Assembly: GCA_027442615.1 (NCBI GenBank)
Contig: DAIBBI010000010.1
Coordinates: 1 to 57,818, forward strand
Direction: 5' to 3'
Length of the DNA stretch: 57,818 nt
Source: JAJZRV01 sp027442615
GTDB taxonomy: Bacteria > Pseudomonadota > Gammaproteobacteria > Burkholderiales > Ferrovaceae
Shown in pieces: positions 7,570-16,030 of the stretch; positions within the stretch are counted from its first letter, which is position 1; every line of letters begins with the position of its first letter. A model generated the notes under the pieces. That model saw only the letters and a program-made list of their open reading frames with translations. It did no database searches and was not told the origin of the DNA. The position numbers were made by a program, and so were the translations under genes.

Positions 7570-8991
7570 ATGTCAGATCAACAAGTGAAGGAATTTGACC
7601 TGCTGGTTCTGGGCGCAGGTCCGGGAGGCTATTCTGCGGCCTTTCGTGCCGCGGACCTCGGCATGAAAACCGTCCTGGTGGAACGCTACCCCACCTTGGG
7701 CGGCGTCTGCCTCAATGTGGGCTGCATTCCCTCCAAAGCGCTGCTTCACGTCGCCTCGGTGACTGAGGAGGCCCAGGCACTCGCAGCGCATGGCGTCACC
7801 TTCGGGGCCCCCCAGATCAATCTGGATGCATTGCGCCAATGGAAGTCGAACGTGGTGGGCAAGCTGACTGGAGGGTTGGCCATGATGGCCAAGGCCCGCA
7901 AGGTCACAGTCGTGCAGGGCACGGGGCGCTTCGTGGATCCCCATCATCTGGAGGTCCTCAACGGTGCCGATGAGCGGCAGCTCATCCGGTTTGGCAAGGC
8001 CATCATTGCTGCAGGCTCACAGGCGGTTCAGTTGCCCTTCATTCCCGAGGATCCGCGCATCGTGGATTCCACGGGCGCACTTGAACTGCGGCAGATTCCC
8101 AAACGCATGCTGGTGATCGGCGGGGGTATCATAGGGCTTGAAATGGCGACGGTCTATGCCACCCTGGGCGCACGCATTGACGTGGTCGAAATGCTCGATG
8201 GCCTCATGGCGGGTGCCGATCGGGATTTGGTCAAAATCTGGGAAAAGCGCAACGCCAGGCGTTTCGACAAGATCATGCTCAAAACCCGCACCATCGCCGT
8301 GGAAGCACGCAAGGAGGGCATCTATGTCACCTTCGAAGGAGAGAAGGCCCCTGCAGCGCCCGAATGCTACGATCTGGTTCTGGTCGCCGTGGGTCGCCGT
8401 CCCAATGGGCTGAACATCGCTGCGGATCTTGCCGGTGTTGCGGTGGATGCGCAGGGATTCATTCGCGTAGACAAGCAGCAACGCACCAATGTGCCCCACA
8501 TCTATGCCATTGGCGACATCGTGGGCCAACCCATGTTGGCCCATAAGGCCGTGCATGAAGGCCATGTGGCTGCCGAGGCTGCAGATGGGCAGCGTAGCTT
8601 CATGGACGCCCGGCAAATTCCGTCCGTGGCCTACACCGATCCTGAAGTGGCATGGGCCGGGATGACCGAAGAACAGGCGCGTGCCCAAGGCTTGCGCTTC
8701 GGCAAAGCCGTGTTTCCATGGGCCGCGTCGGGTCGGGCCATTGCCAATGGGCGGGACGAAGGATTTACCAAACTGTTGTTCGATGAAGAAACTCACCGCA
8801 TCATTGGCGGGGGCATCGTAGGCACACACGCCGGAGATCTTATCAGCGAAATCTGCCTGGCCATCGAAATGGGATGCGAAGCCGGCGATATCGGAAAAAC
8901 CATCCATCCGCATCCCACCCTGGGCGAATCGATTGGCATGGCCGCCGAACTGTATGAAGGCGTCTGCACCGACCTACCCCCCAAAAGATGA
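7570..8991 (+). CDS. lpdA: Dihydrolipoyl dehydrogenase (E3)
   Basis: This FAD enzyme reoxidises dihydrolipoamide with NAD+. The 473 residues are full length. Features in order: FAD-binding GAGPGGYSAAFRAADLG (about 16-32); the redox disulfide in GGVCLNVGCIPSKALLH (C47, C52); the NAD-binding GGGIIGLEMATVYATLG; the second FAD motif YAIGDIVGQPMLAHKA; and the C-terminal dimer-interface HPHPTLGES with the catalytic His and Glu. It lacks its own lipoyl domain. It is co-directional with aceF, 11 bases apart, and surE follows 15 bases later, so a long transcript is possible. Confidence 0.95.
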   Translation: MSDQQVKEFDLLVLGAGPGGYSAAFRAADLGMKTVLVERYPTLGGVCLNVGCIPSKALLHVASVTEEAQALAAHGVTFGAPQINLDALRQWKSNVVGKLTGGLAMMAKARKVTVVQGTGRFVDPHHLEVLNGADERQLIRFGKAIIAAGSQAVQLPFIPEDPRIVDSTGALELRQIPKRMLVIGGGIIGLEMATVYATLGARIDVVEMLDGLMAGADRDLVKIWEKRNARRFDKIMLKTRTIAVEARKEGIYVTFEGEKAPAAPECYDLVLVAVGRRPNGLNIAADLAGVAVDAQGFIRVDKQQRTNVPHIYAIGDIVGQPMLAHKAVHEGHVAAEAADGQRSFMDARQIPSVAYTDPEVAWAGMTEEQARAQGLRFGKAVFPWAASGRAIANGRDEGFTKLLFDEETHRIIGGGIVGTHAGDLISEICLAIEMGCEAGDIGKTIHPHPTLGESIGMAAELYEGVCTDLPPKR

Positions 8992-9006
8992 GTCAATAGG
9001 CAACAC

Positions 9007-9756
9007 ATGCACATATTGTTGAGCAACGACGACGGCTATTTTTCCAGCGGACTTGCAGCACTTGCAGCAGCCATGGCGGCACTGGGTACGGTGACGGTGG
9101 TGGCGCCCGACGCTGAAAAGAGCGGGGCCAGCAACTCACTGACCCTGGATCGACCCTTGATGGTGCGTCGCGCGCCCAACGGGTTTTATCACGTCAACGG
9201 CACGCCTACCGACTGCGTCCACATGGCGGTGACCGGCATGCTCGACGTGACGCCTGACGTCATCGTTTCGGGCATCAACCACGGCGCCAACATGGGCGAT
9301 GACACCATTTATTCCGGGACGGTGGCGGCGGCCACGGAAGGGTATCTGCTTGGCATTCCTTCCATCGCCGTTTCATTGGTGACGCAGCAGCAGGGTATGG
9401 GACATTTTGAGACGGCGGCGCAGGTCGTGGCACGACTGGTTCAAAAAATTCAGCGCAAACCATTGACGCAGGCCACATTGCTCAACGTGAACGTGCCCGA
9501 TGTTCCCTTAGATCAGATCAGGGGCATGAAAATCACCCGATTGGGGCGCCGTCACAAGGCCGAGCCTGTCATCAAGTCCCTCAACCCGCGGGGTGAGGTG
9601 GTGTACTGGGTGGGCGCAGCGGGTCCGGCAGCCGATGCAGGGGAAGGCACCGATTTCGACGCGGTGGCCCAAGGCTGGGTGTCACTCACGCCGCTGCAGG
9701 TGGATTTGACTCATTTCCAGCAACTGGAACCCTTGCACCAGTGGCTGGAGGCTTGA
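9007..9756 (+). CDS. surE: 5'/3'-nucleotidase SurE
   Basis: SurE is a metal-dependent nucleoside monophosphate phosphatase linked to stationary-phase survival. The 249-residue product starts MHILLSNDDGY with the metal-binding DD pair (D8, D9). It contains APDAEKSGASNSLTLDRPL and NGTPTDCVHMA, plus SGINHGANMGDDTIYSGTVAAA, the family signature. It leads a surE-pcm-nlpD cluster, in which pcm starts inside the surE end. Confidence 0.96.
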   Translation: MHILLSNDDGYFSSGLAALAAAMAALGTVTVVAPDAEKSGASNSLTLDRPLMVRRAPNGFYHVNGTPTDCVHMAVTGMLDVTPDVIVSGINHGANMGDDTIYSGTVAAATEGYLLGIPSIAVSLVTQQQGMGHFETAAQVVARLVQKIQRKPLTQATLLNVNVPDVPLDQIRGMKITRLGRRHKAEPVIKSLNPRGEVVYWVGAAGPAADAGEGTDFDAVAQGWVSLTPLQVDLTHFQQLEPLHQWLEA

Positions 9757-10412
9757 AGGCTGTGGTGACGCCCGGAATTGGCATGACTTCCGACCGCACC
9801 CGGGCGCGAATGGTCGAACGACTGCGCGCGGCGGGCATTGCCGACCAAAAGGTATTGTCTGCCATGTTGGCCGTTCCGCGCCATGCCTTCGTGGATGAAG
9901 CCATTGCCAGTCGCGCCTACGACGACTCGGCCTTGCCCATCGGATGGGGTCAGACCATTTCCGCCCCCTATATCGTGGCGCGCATGATCGAGTTGCTGCG
10001 CAACGGCGGAAGACTGGGCAAGGGACTGGAAGTCGGTACGGGTTGCGGATACCAGGCCGCAGTGCTGGCGCGCGTTGCGCAAGAGGTTTACTCCGTGGAG
10101 CGGATTGGCCAGTTGCTCGAAAAAACCCGGGCGCGGCTATGGCCACTCAAAATCAGAAACCTGCGCCTCAAGCATACAGACGGCAGCCAGGGGCTGCCGG
10201 AGGCGGCACCCTACGAGGGCATCATCGTGGCGGCTGCAGCAGCGGTGATTCCCCAAGCACTGCTGGAACAGTTGTCGCCGGGAGGGCGCCTGGTGATTCC
10301 GGTGGGGGTGGATGAGCAACAGCTGATGGTGGTGGAAAGGCAAGGGGACGAGTTTGTCGAATCTGTGATCGAATCCGTTCGTTTTGTGCCGCTTCTGGAG
10401 GATATGGCGTGA
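9741..10412 (+). CDS. pcm: Protein-L-isoaspartate O-methyltransferase
   Basis: Pcm methylates isoaspartyl residues in damaged proteins using S-adenosylmethionine, starting their repair. The core has MTSDRTRARMVERL, then VPRHAFVDEA, YDDSALPIGWGQTISAPY (substrate loop) and the SAM-binding LEVGTGCGYQAAVLA. GTG 9741 overlaps surE by 16 bases and gives 223 residues. ATG 9783 gives 209 residues and also fits the family; ribosome sites do not decide between them. The stop overlaps the nlpD-like GTG start by four bases. Confidence 0.93.
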   Translation: MAGGLKAVVTPGIGMTSDRTRARMVERLRAAGIADQKVLSAMLAVPRHAFVDEAIASRAYDDSALPIGWGQTISAPYIVARMIELLRNGGRLGKGLEVGTGCGYQAAVLARVAQEVYSVERIGQLLEKTRARLWPLKIRNLRLKHTDGSQGLPEAAPYEGIIVAAAAAVIPQALLEQLSPGGRLVIPVGVDEQQLMVVERQGDEFVESVIESVRFVPLLEDMA

Positions 10413-10960
10413 TCAGTCGTCTGCTGCCATTGCTCGCTTTCACGCTGTTCGTGGCAGGTTGCGCGACAAAACAACCCGCGCCAATCTCCAGTCGTTCCGG
10501 GCAGATTTCATCGACTGCGGACAATGCACCTCGAGCTGCACCCGCGGACCGCCATCCTGCCCCAAACGCCGCCAAGCCTGCAACACCCGAGGCGGAGGCA
10601 CCCGTCGAGTGGTCCTGGCCGTTGAAGCATCGCCCCGCCGTCTTTTCCCCCATCGCCAAGGGTATCGACTATACCGCCAAGGTGGGTCAGCCTGTGATGG
10701 CTGCGGCCGACGGGGTGGTGTCCTATGTAGGCAACAGCATCAAAAGCTACGGCGAGATGGTTGTGATCAAGCACACGCCAAATTATCTCAGCGTTTACGC
10801 CAACAATGGCAAGGTCCTGGTCAGGGAAGGCCAAGCGGTCAAGCGCGGGGATATAATTGCCGAAATGGGCGATCCTGCCAACGGCAAGTGGCACTTCGAG
10901 ATACGCCACCAGGGCAAGCCCGTGGATCCCGCAAGCCTGCTGCCTTCAAACAAGCCCTGA
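10409..10960 (+). CDS. nlpD: NlpD/EnvC-type LytM lipoprotein, catalytically degenerate
   Basis: A 183-residue outer-membrane-type lipoprotein. The signal peptide ends in a lipobox FVAGC with C18. A Pro/Ala-rich linker leads to a LytM (M23) domain from about residue 70. The zinc site is broken: the first His position of HxGxD is Ala in IAKGIDY, and HxH is KWH in KWHFEIRHQGKPVDP. It is therefore probably an activator of cell-wall amidases, as E. coli NlpD and EnvC are, not a peptidase. The LysM domain usual in NlpD is absent. GTG start at 10409 overlaps pcm. rpoS, which often follows nlpD, is not here. Confidence 0.82.
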   Translation: MISRLLPLLAFTLFVAGCATKQPAPISSRSGQISSTADNAPRAAPADRHPAPNAAKPATPEAEAPVEWSWPLKHRPAVFSPIAKGIDYTAKVGQPVMAAADGVVSYVGNSIKSYGEMVVIKHTPNYLSVYANNGKVLVREGQAVKRGDIIAEMGDPANGKWHFEIRHQGKPVDPASLLPSNKP

Positions 10961-10976
10961 TCCAGGCGGGTTCTCG

Positions 10977-13454
10977 CTACTCTGGCGATAAGGTCGCGCT
11001 CACCAGCCTGATGGCTGGGTCCTCGGGTGATGTTTTAGAGGCGAAGCCCAATGAAGCCATCAGATGCAGCATGTTGGGGTTAGTCCCCAACACTTCACCT
11101 TCCATGATCTTGAGCCCCCTGCTGCCGGCGATTTGCATCAGATAGCGCATCAGGATCGTCCCCAGGCCCTTTCCTTGCCAGGCATCCGCAATGACCACGG
11201 CAAACTCACAGGATTCGCCGTCCGGGTTGGTGGTGTAACGCGCCACTGCTACCTGCTGCTCTGCATCACCGGTCCCCGCGAGGGCGATGATGGCCATTTC
11301 GCGCTGGTAGTCCAACTGGGTAAATCGCACCAGCAAGGATCGCGGCAGTTCCCGCAGCGCATCCATGAAGCGGAAGTAGCGGGTGTCTTCGGACAAGGAC
11401 TTGACGAAAGCCTGCTCCATTTCGGCATCCTCGGGCCGAATGGGGCGCAAGGTGATTTCAGCCCCGTCCCTGAGCGAAACGTGTCGGATCAGATCCACAG
11501 GGTAAGGGTGGACCGCCATATGACCATAGCGGTTTTTTGGGGGGGGTTCGTCAGTGAGTCGTACCTCGGCGTGCGTGATCAATACGGGTTCGTCCGGGGA
11601 TAGCCAGGCATCGAGGCGAATCTCGGCCACTTCGGCCATCTCGCAAGCCATTTCAGAAAGCCGCAGCAGTAGGATGGTCAGACCTTCATGATTGATGGCC
11701 CGGGCTCCCCCCCGTTCGGCAAGCAGGGGGGCAATGGTGCTGCGTTCAATCAGTTCATGGGCCAGAAAACCATTGAGCGGCGGCAAGGCATAGGTCATGG
11801 CCTTGGGCAGTTCTGCGGCGATTCCGGTGGGTCCCAAAAACAGGGCAGGGCCCAAGGTGGGGTCGCGCACCAGCCCCATGCTGACCGAGCGCTGATCAAG
11901 GGTGCGCCCCAACAGCAACGGGGGGCGGATTCCGGCGCGGTAAGCCACATGAAATGCTGCAAACAGCTTTTCCACGTTCCCCTCGGACAGGGTCAGGTTG
12001 CCCTCCGCCAGTGCTACCTGCACGATGGCTTTTGCCTGGGGCAGCAGGGGCGATTGCTCATCGGCCGAGGGTGGCGGCGTTTGAAACAGCATCTGCTGGT
12101 TGCGATGATACAAGGCCACGTAATGCATGGCGTCCACAGCGGATTCTGGCGTGCGAAAATTGGGCACTTGTGCTGCCGAAAGCAGGGACCGGCCGCGTAC
12201 CACGTTGCGGTCACCCATCCAGCAGGCCATGAGCGGTTTGCTGGTGGTTCGTGCCAACTGCGCCAGTTGTTCTGCGGTTTCGGTGGGTTCCGAGCGCATT
12301 TGCGGACAGAGCATGACCAGCACAGAGTCCACGCCGGGGTCTGCAAGGACGGGTTGGATCACATCCCGATATTGAAGTGCCCCGGCGGTATTGCCAAGAT
12401 CCAGGGGGTTGCCGCCATTCCAATGCGCTGGCATGAGCGTTGAAAGATGGGTCAGGGTCTCCGTGGACAGCCGCGCCAGCGGGATGCGGTTGTCGAACGC
12501 GTGATCCGCTGCCAGTGCTCCTGGACCTTCCCCGTTGGAAATGATGGCAAGACGTGGCCCGCTCTTGCGGTAGCGCACGGAACAGGCCCGCGCAGCAGAA
12601 AACAGTTGGGTCATGCTGCGAACCCGAACCACCCCTGCACGGCGCAAGGCGGCATCAAAAATGGCATCGCTTTGCTGGGGCAGATTTGGGGACAGACCCC
12701 CGTTGGGGGTCTGTCCCCAAATCTGGCCCCAACGGTCGGCCTTCAGCACGATGACGGGTTTGACTCGCGCAGCCTCGCGCAGGGTGCTCATGAAGTGGCG
12801 GGGGTCACGTATGATCTCAATAAACATCAGGATGCTTTGGGTCTGGATGTCGGACACCAGAAAATCGATGATTTCGGCAAAATCAATGTCCGCCGAGTTG
12901 CCCACCGAGACCACGGTGGAAAATCCGATTTCATTGCCAGAGGCCCAATCCAGCACACCGCTCGTGAGGGCGGTGGATTGGGATACCAGGGCGACCCCGC
13001 CGGCTTTGACAAAGGGCAGAGTGAGACCGATGGCAGGGCGCATGACGCCAAGGCAGTTGGGGCCGAGAATTCGAATGCGGTGCTGTCGCGCCCGCGACAG
13101 CATGGCGGCTTCCAGTTGTGCTCCTGCGGGGCCGGATTCGCTAAACCCCATGGAGAGCACGATGACGGAACCCAGCCCCAAGGCACCGCATTGATCCACC
13201 AGGTCTGGGATGGTGTCTGCCGGGGTGGCCAGCATCACCAGATCAACCGGGGCCCCGATGTCCGCCAGCCTTGCGTAGGCTCGCAGTCCCTGAATCTGGG
13301 CATCATGCAGGTTGACGGGATAGAGAATGCCGCGATAACCGCTGGCAAGGAGGTTGCGCAATACCTGTCCGCCCACGGAGTCGGAGTGATTGCTGGCACC
13401 GACGATGGCAATGGATTGCGGTGCAAAGAAGGGCGACAGATAATGGGGCTTCAT
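10977..13454 (-). CDS. Pat-type protein lysine acetyltransferase with decayed ADP-forming acyl-CoA ligase half
   Basis: An 825-residue fusion. Residues 1-135 are a CoA-binding Rossmann domain (SIAIVGASNHSDSVGGQVL, GPNCLGV). About 145-420 are the succinyl-CoA-ligase-like domains, and about 470-640 an ATP-grasp remnant. About 655-815 are a GNAT acetyltransferase (ITLRPIRPEDAEMEQAF, ADAWQGKGLGTILMRYL). This layout is that of Pat/YfiQ, which acetylates acetyl-CoA synthetase and other proteins. Codons 244-258 are a perfect palindrome replacing the segment that normally holds SHTGALAG with the phospho-histidine. The ATP-binding strands of the ATP-grasp part (ALK, HKSDVGGV) are also missing. Ligase activity is therefore unlikely; the GNAT domain looks intact. 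It is divergent from an HDAC-family gene, 42 bases apart. Confidence 0.88.
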   Translation of the reverse strand: MKPHYLSPFFAPQSIAIVGASNHSDSVGGQVLRNLLASGYRGILYPVNLHDAQIQGLRAYARLADIGAPVDLVMLATPADTIPDLVDQCGALGLGSVIVLSMGFSESGPAGAQLEAAMLSRARQHRIRILGPNCLGVMRPAIGLTLPFVKAGGVALVSQSTALTSGVLDWASGNEIGFSTVVSVGNSADIDFAEIIDFLVSDIQTQSILMFIEIIRDPRHFMSTLREAARVKPVIVLKADRWGQIWGQTPNGGLSPNLPQQSDAIFDAALRRAGVVRVRSMTQLFSAARACSVRYRKSGPRLAIISNGEGPGALAADHAFDNRIPLARLSTETLTHLSTLMPAHWNGGNPLDLGNTAGALQYRDVIQPVLADPGVDSVLVMLCPQMRSEPTETAEQLAQLARTTSKPLMACWMGDRNVVRGRSLLSAAQVPNFRTPESAVDAMHYVALYHRNQQMLFQTPPPSADEQSPLLPQAKAIVQVALAEGNLTLSEGNVEKLFAAFHVAYRAGIRPPLLLGRTLDQRSVSMGLVRDPTLGPALFLGPTGIAAELPKAMTYALPPLNGFLAHELIERSTIAPLLAERGGARAINHEGLTILLLRLSEMACEMAEVAEIRLDAWLSPDEPVLITHAEVRLTDEPPPKNRYGHMAVHPYPVDLIRHVSLRDGAEITLRPIRPEDAEMEQAFVKSLSEDTRYFRFMDALRELPRSLLVRFTQLDYQREMAIIALAGTGDAEQQVAVARYTTNPDGESCEFAVVIADAWQGKGLGTILMRYLMQIAGSRGLKIMEGEVLGTNPNMLHLMASLGFASKTSPEDPAIRLVSATLSPE
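12681..12725. repeat. REP-like perfect palindrome inside the Pat gene
   Basis: Two 21-base arms (12681-12701 and 12705-12725) are exact reverse complements around a 3-base GTT loop. The arms include GGGGACAGACCCCC and its complement. With one bulged base the stem extends to 12676-12731. The 45 bases equal 15 codons with no stop in the Pat frame. The form resembles REP elements mobilised by RAYT transposases. No second copy and no RAYT gene was seen in the window. Confidence 0.85.
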
Positions 13455-13496
13455 GGAGGAGTCAGTTTAAAACGATAAGCATGAGAGATCAGCAAA

Positions 13497-14423
13497 ATGG
13501 TACACACGGCGTTCATCACCCACAATGATTGTGTCAAACACGATATGGGGGAGTTTCATCCTGAAAGTCCAGCGCGGCTTGGAGCGATCAATGATCGACT
13601 GATTGCAGGCGGGCTGATGCCCTATCTTCAGCATTTTGACGCTTCTCCGGCATTGCGCCAGCACCTGGAACGGGTGCATTCCGCAACCCATGTGGAAAAC
13701 CTGTTTTCTGCGGCCCCCAAGCGCGGCATTGTGCATCTTGATCCAGATACCGCCATGAATCCCTACACGTTGTCTGCGGCGCTAGGCGCCGTGGGAGCGG
13801 CAGTCCTGGGGGTGGATCTCGTCATGCAGGGCAAGGCGCAAAATGCGTTTTGCGGCGTTCGCCCGCCAGGCCATCACGCCGAACGCGATCGGCCGATGGG
13901 ATTCTGTTTTTTCAATACGATCGCGGCGGCTGCAGCGCACGCCATCGAGCGTTACGGGTTGGAAAGGGTGGCCATCCTGGACTTCGACGTCCATCACGGC
14001 AATGGTACGGAGAACATCTTCAGAAACGAGCCGCGCGTCCTGTTCTGCTCCACCTTTCAGCACCCATTCTATCCCTACCAGGGCGCGGATACCGTGAGTG
14101 ATCATATCATCAACATTCCGCTGCGCGCAGGCACGGATGGGTCAGGGTTTCGTGAAGCCATCAGTACGCGCTGCATCCCCGCCTTCGATGCGTTTGCGCC
14201 GCAGTTGATCCTCATTTCAGCGGGCTTCGATGCGCACCGCGAAGACCCGCTGGCGCATTTGCGTCTGGTGGAGGCTGATTATGCCTGGGTGACCCAGCAA
14301 ATGATGGCGCTTGCCGGGCGGCATTGTGGCGGAGCGCTGGTTTCCACGCTGGAAGGCGGATACAACACGGACGCGCTGGGGCGTAGCGTCACAGAGCACC
14401 TGCGGGTACTGGCGGAAATTTAG
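13497..14423 (+). CDS. Histone-deacetylase-family (class II/AcuC-like) deacylase
   Basis: A 308-residue zinc hydrolase of the arginase/deacetylase superfamily. These enzymes remove acetyl groups from protein lysines, polyamines or small molecules. Visible active-site parts: the His dyad in RPPGHHAERDRPMGFCFFN; zinc ligands in ILDFDVHHGNGT and in SAGFDAHREDPLA; and the transition-state tyrosine in LEGGYN. ATG 13497 gives the standard start (AFITHNDCVKHDMGEFHPESPARL). Its divergence from a lysine acetyltransferase suggests a write/erase pair. Acetylpolyamine hydrolysis cannot be excluded. The 3' end overlaps the convergent Mth938-like gene by four bases. Confidence 0.88.
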   Translation: MVHTAFITHNDCVKHDMGEFHPESPARLGAINDRLIAGGLMPYLQHFDASPALRQHLERVHSATHVENLFSAAPKRGIVHLDPDTAMNPYTLSAALGAVGAAVLGVDLVMQGKAQNAFCGVRPPGHHAERDRPMGFCFFNTIAAAAAHAIERYGLERVAILDFDVHHGNGTENIFRNEPRVLFCSTFQHPFYPYQGADTVSDHIINIPLRAGTDGSGFREAISTRCIPAFDAFAPQLILISAGFDAHREDPLAHLRLVEADYAWVTQQMMALAGRHCGGALVSTLEGGYNTDALGRSVTEHLRVLAEI

Positions 14424-14788
14424 GGGATCAGCAGGGCAGCAACGACGCGCCGTCCCTCGCTCGCCAGGACGGTGTAGGTTCGACAGGCCGCCTGGGTATC
14501 CATGACTTCGATGCCGATGCCTGCATTCACGAGGCTGCGTGTCAGGGCTGGATGGGGAAAGCGGAACAAGGCGCCGGTGCCCAGCAGGACCAGTTCCGGC
14601 CTCAGAATGAGCAGTTGCTCAAAATGGTTTTCCGTCAGGCTGGAAAAGTCGGGGGCCCATTCCTGCAGGACGTGCTCGGTTGCCACCACAATGCTGCGTT
14701 CGATACGCTGGCCGTTGAGCAAAACGAATCCGGGGCCATGCCCCGTCAGGGCGTTGGTGACATCGGGAATGTGATTGATGAGTTTCAA
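14420..14788 (-). CDS. Mth938-like (DUF498) protein
   Basis: A 122-residue protein of the Mth938/Xcc1710 fold family. Features: GPGFVLLNGQ, then FEQLLILRPELVLLGTGALFRFPHPAL, the family core, and VNAGIGIEVMDTQAACRTYTVLASEGRRV. The biochemical role is not known; a eukaryotic relative is a complex I assembly factor (NDUFAF3). The start chosen is TTG at 14788, with GGAG six bases upstream, giving MKLINHIPDV; longer reading toward 15091 is antisense to alaC and rejected. It is divergent from alaC. Confidence 0.82.
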   Translation of the reverse strand: MKLINHIPDVTNALTGHGPGFVLLNGQRIERSIVVATEHVLQEWAPDFSSLTENHFEQLLILRPELVLLGTGALFRFPHPALTRSLVNAGIGIEVMDTQAACRTYTVLASEGRRVVAALLIP

Positions 14789-14845
14789 GGGGCGCTCCAA
14801 TCGAGTAGAATTATGCCTTTTGCCTGGTCGCCATACAACGTCGTC

Positions 14846-16030
14846 ATGCCCGAATTTCCCAGAATCAAGCGCTTGCCACCCTATGTGTTCAATATCACGG
14901 GCGAACTCAAGGCCGCCGCGCGCCGTCGAGGCGAGGATATCATTGATTTCGGCATGGGCAACCCCGATCAGCCCACGCCCCAGCATATCGTGGACAAACT
15001 GGTCGAGGCGGCCCAGCGCAACGATACGCACGGGTACTCCCTCTCCAAGGGTATTCCCCGGGTGCGCAAGGCCATCTGCAACTGGTATCAAAACCGCTTT
15101 GGCGTCGAACTCGACCCTGAAACCGAGGCCATCTTCACCATCGGTTCAAAGGAGGGGATTGCCCACCTGATGCTGGCCGTGCTGGACACGGGCGACATGG
15201 TGCTCGTGCCCAATCCCAGCTATCCCATCCACATTTATGGCCCAGTCATCGCCGGTGCCGATATCCGGCATGTCAGCATGACACCGGGCGTGGATTTTTT
15301 TGAAGAGCTCGAACAGGGGTTGCGGGGATCCTATCCGCGCCCCAAGATGCTGATTCTCAACTTTCCCAGCAATCCCACCACCCAATGCGTGGACCTGGCC
15401 TTCTTTGAAAGGGTGGTGGCCATTGCCAGGGAATACGGCATCTATGTGGTCCATGACCTTGCATATGCCGATATTGTCTATGATGGCTACAAGGCACCCT
15501 CGATTCTTCAGGTGCCAGGCGCCAAGGACGTTGCCGTGGAGTTCTTTACGCTCTCCAAAAGTTACAGCATGGCAGGCTGGCGCGTGGGGTTCATGGTCGG
15601 TAACCGCGATCTGGTGGCCGCGCTGGCGCGCATGAAGAGCTATCACGACTACGGTACCTTTACGCCGATTCAGGTCGCTTCCATCGTGGCGCTGGAAGGC
15701 CCTCAGGATTGCGTGGAAACGATTCGCTCAACCTACGAAAGGCGACGCGACGTGATGGTGCAGGGGTTGCATCACATTGGCTGGATGGTGGATAACCCCA
15801 GGGCAACCATGTATGTCTGGGCCAGGATTCCGGACCAATACAAAAAGATGGGCTCGCTTGAATTTGCCAAGAAGCTCTTGCAGGACGCCAAAACTGCGGT
15901 TTCACCAGGAATTGGGTTTGGCGAACTGGGCGATGACCATGTGAGGTTTTCGCTCATTGAAAATGAAGCCCGGACGCGTCAGGCCATTCGGGGGATTCGT
16001 GACATGTTTCGCAAGGACGGATTGATATGA
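14846..16030 (+). CDS. alaC: Glutamate-pyruvate (alanine) aminotransferase
   Basis: A PLP enzyme of the class I/II aminotransferases interconverting alanine and pyruvate with glutamate/2-oxoglutarate. ATG 14846 gives 394 residues starting MPEFPRIKRLPPYVFN, the AlaC family start. ATG 14813 is possible, but a TAGAAT -10 candidate (14806-14811) would place the transcript start near or beyond it. Features: DFGMGNPDQPTP, NFPSNPTTQ, DLAYADI, and the PLP lysine K238 in TLSKSYSMAGWRVGF. It overlaps hom by four bases (ATGA). Placement before hom-thrC is common in betaproteobacteria. Confidence 0.93.
   Translation: MPEFPRIKRLPPYVFNITGELKAAARRRGEDIIDFGMGNPDQPTPQHIVDKLVEAAQRNDTHGYSLSKGIPRVRKAICNWYQNRFGVELDPETEAIFTIGSKEGIAHLMLAVLDTGDMVLVPNPSYPIHIYGPVIAGADIRHVSMTPGVDFFEELEQGLRGSYPRPKMLILNFPSNPTTQCVDLAFFERVVAIAREYGIYVVHDLAYADIVYDGYKAPSILQVPGAKDVAVEFFTLSKSYSMAGWRVGFMVGNRDLVAALARMKSYHDYGTFTPIQVASIVALEGPQDCVETIRSTYERRRDVMVQGLHHIGWMVDNPRATMYVWARIPDQYKKMGSLEFAKKLLQDAKTAVSPGIGFGELGDDHVRFSLIENEARTRQAIRGIRDMFRKDGLI

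Noticed and set aside
12681..12725. Palindrome as an intrinsic terminator
   Set aside because: No T run on either side, and it lies within an intact reading frame.
12447..13478. 343-codon open frame antisense to pat
   Set aside because: It lies fully opposite the recognised CoA-ligase domains and shows no protein motif.
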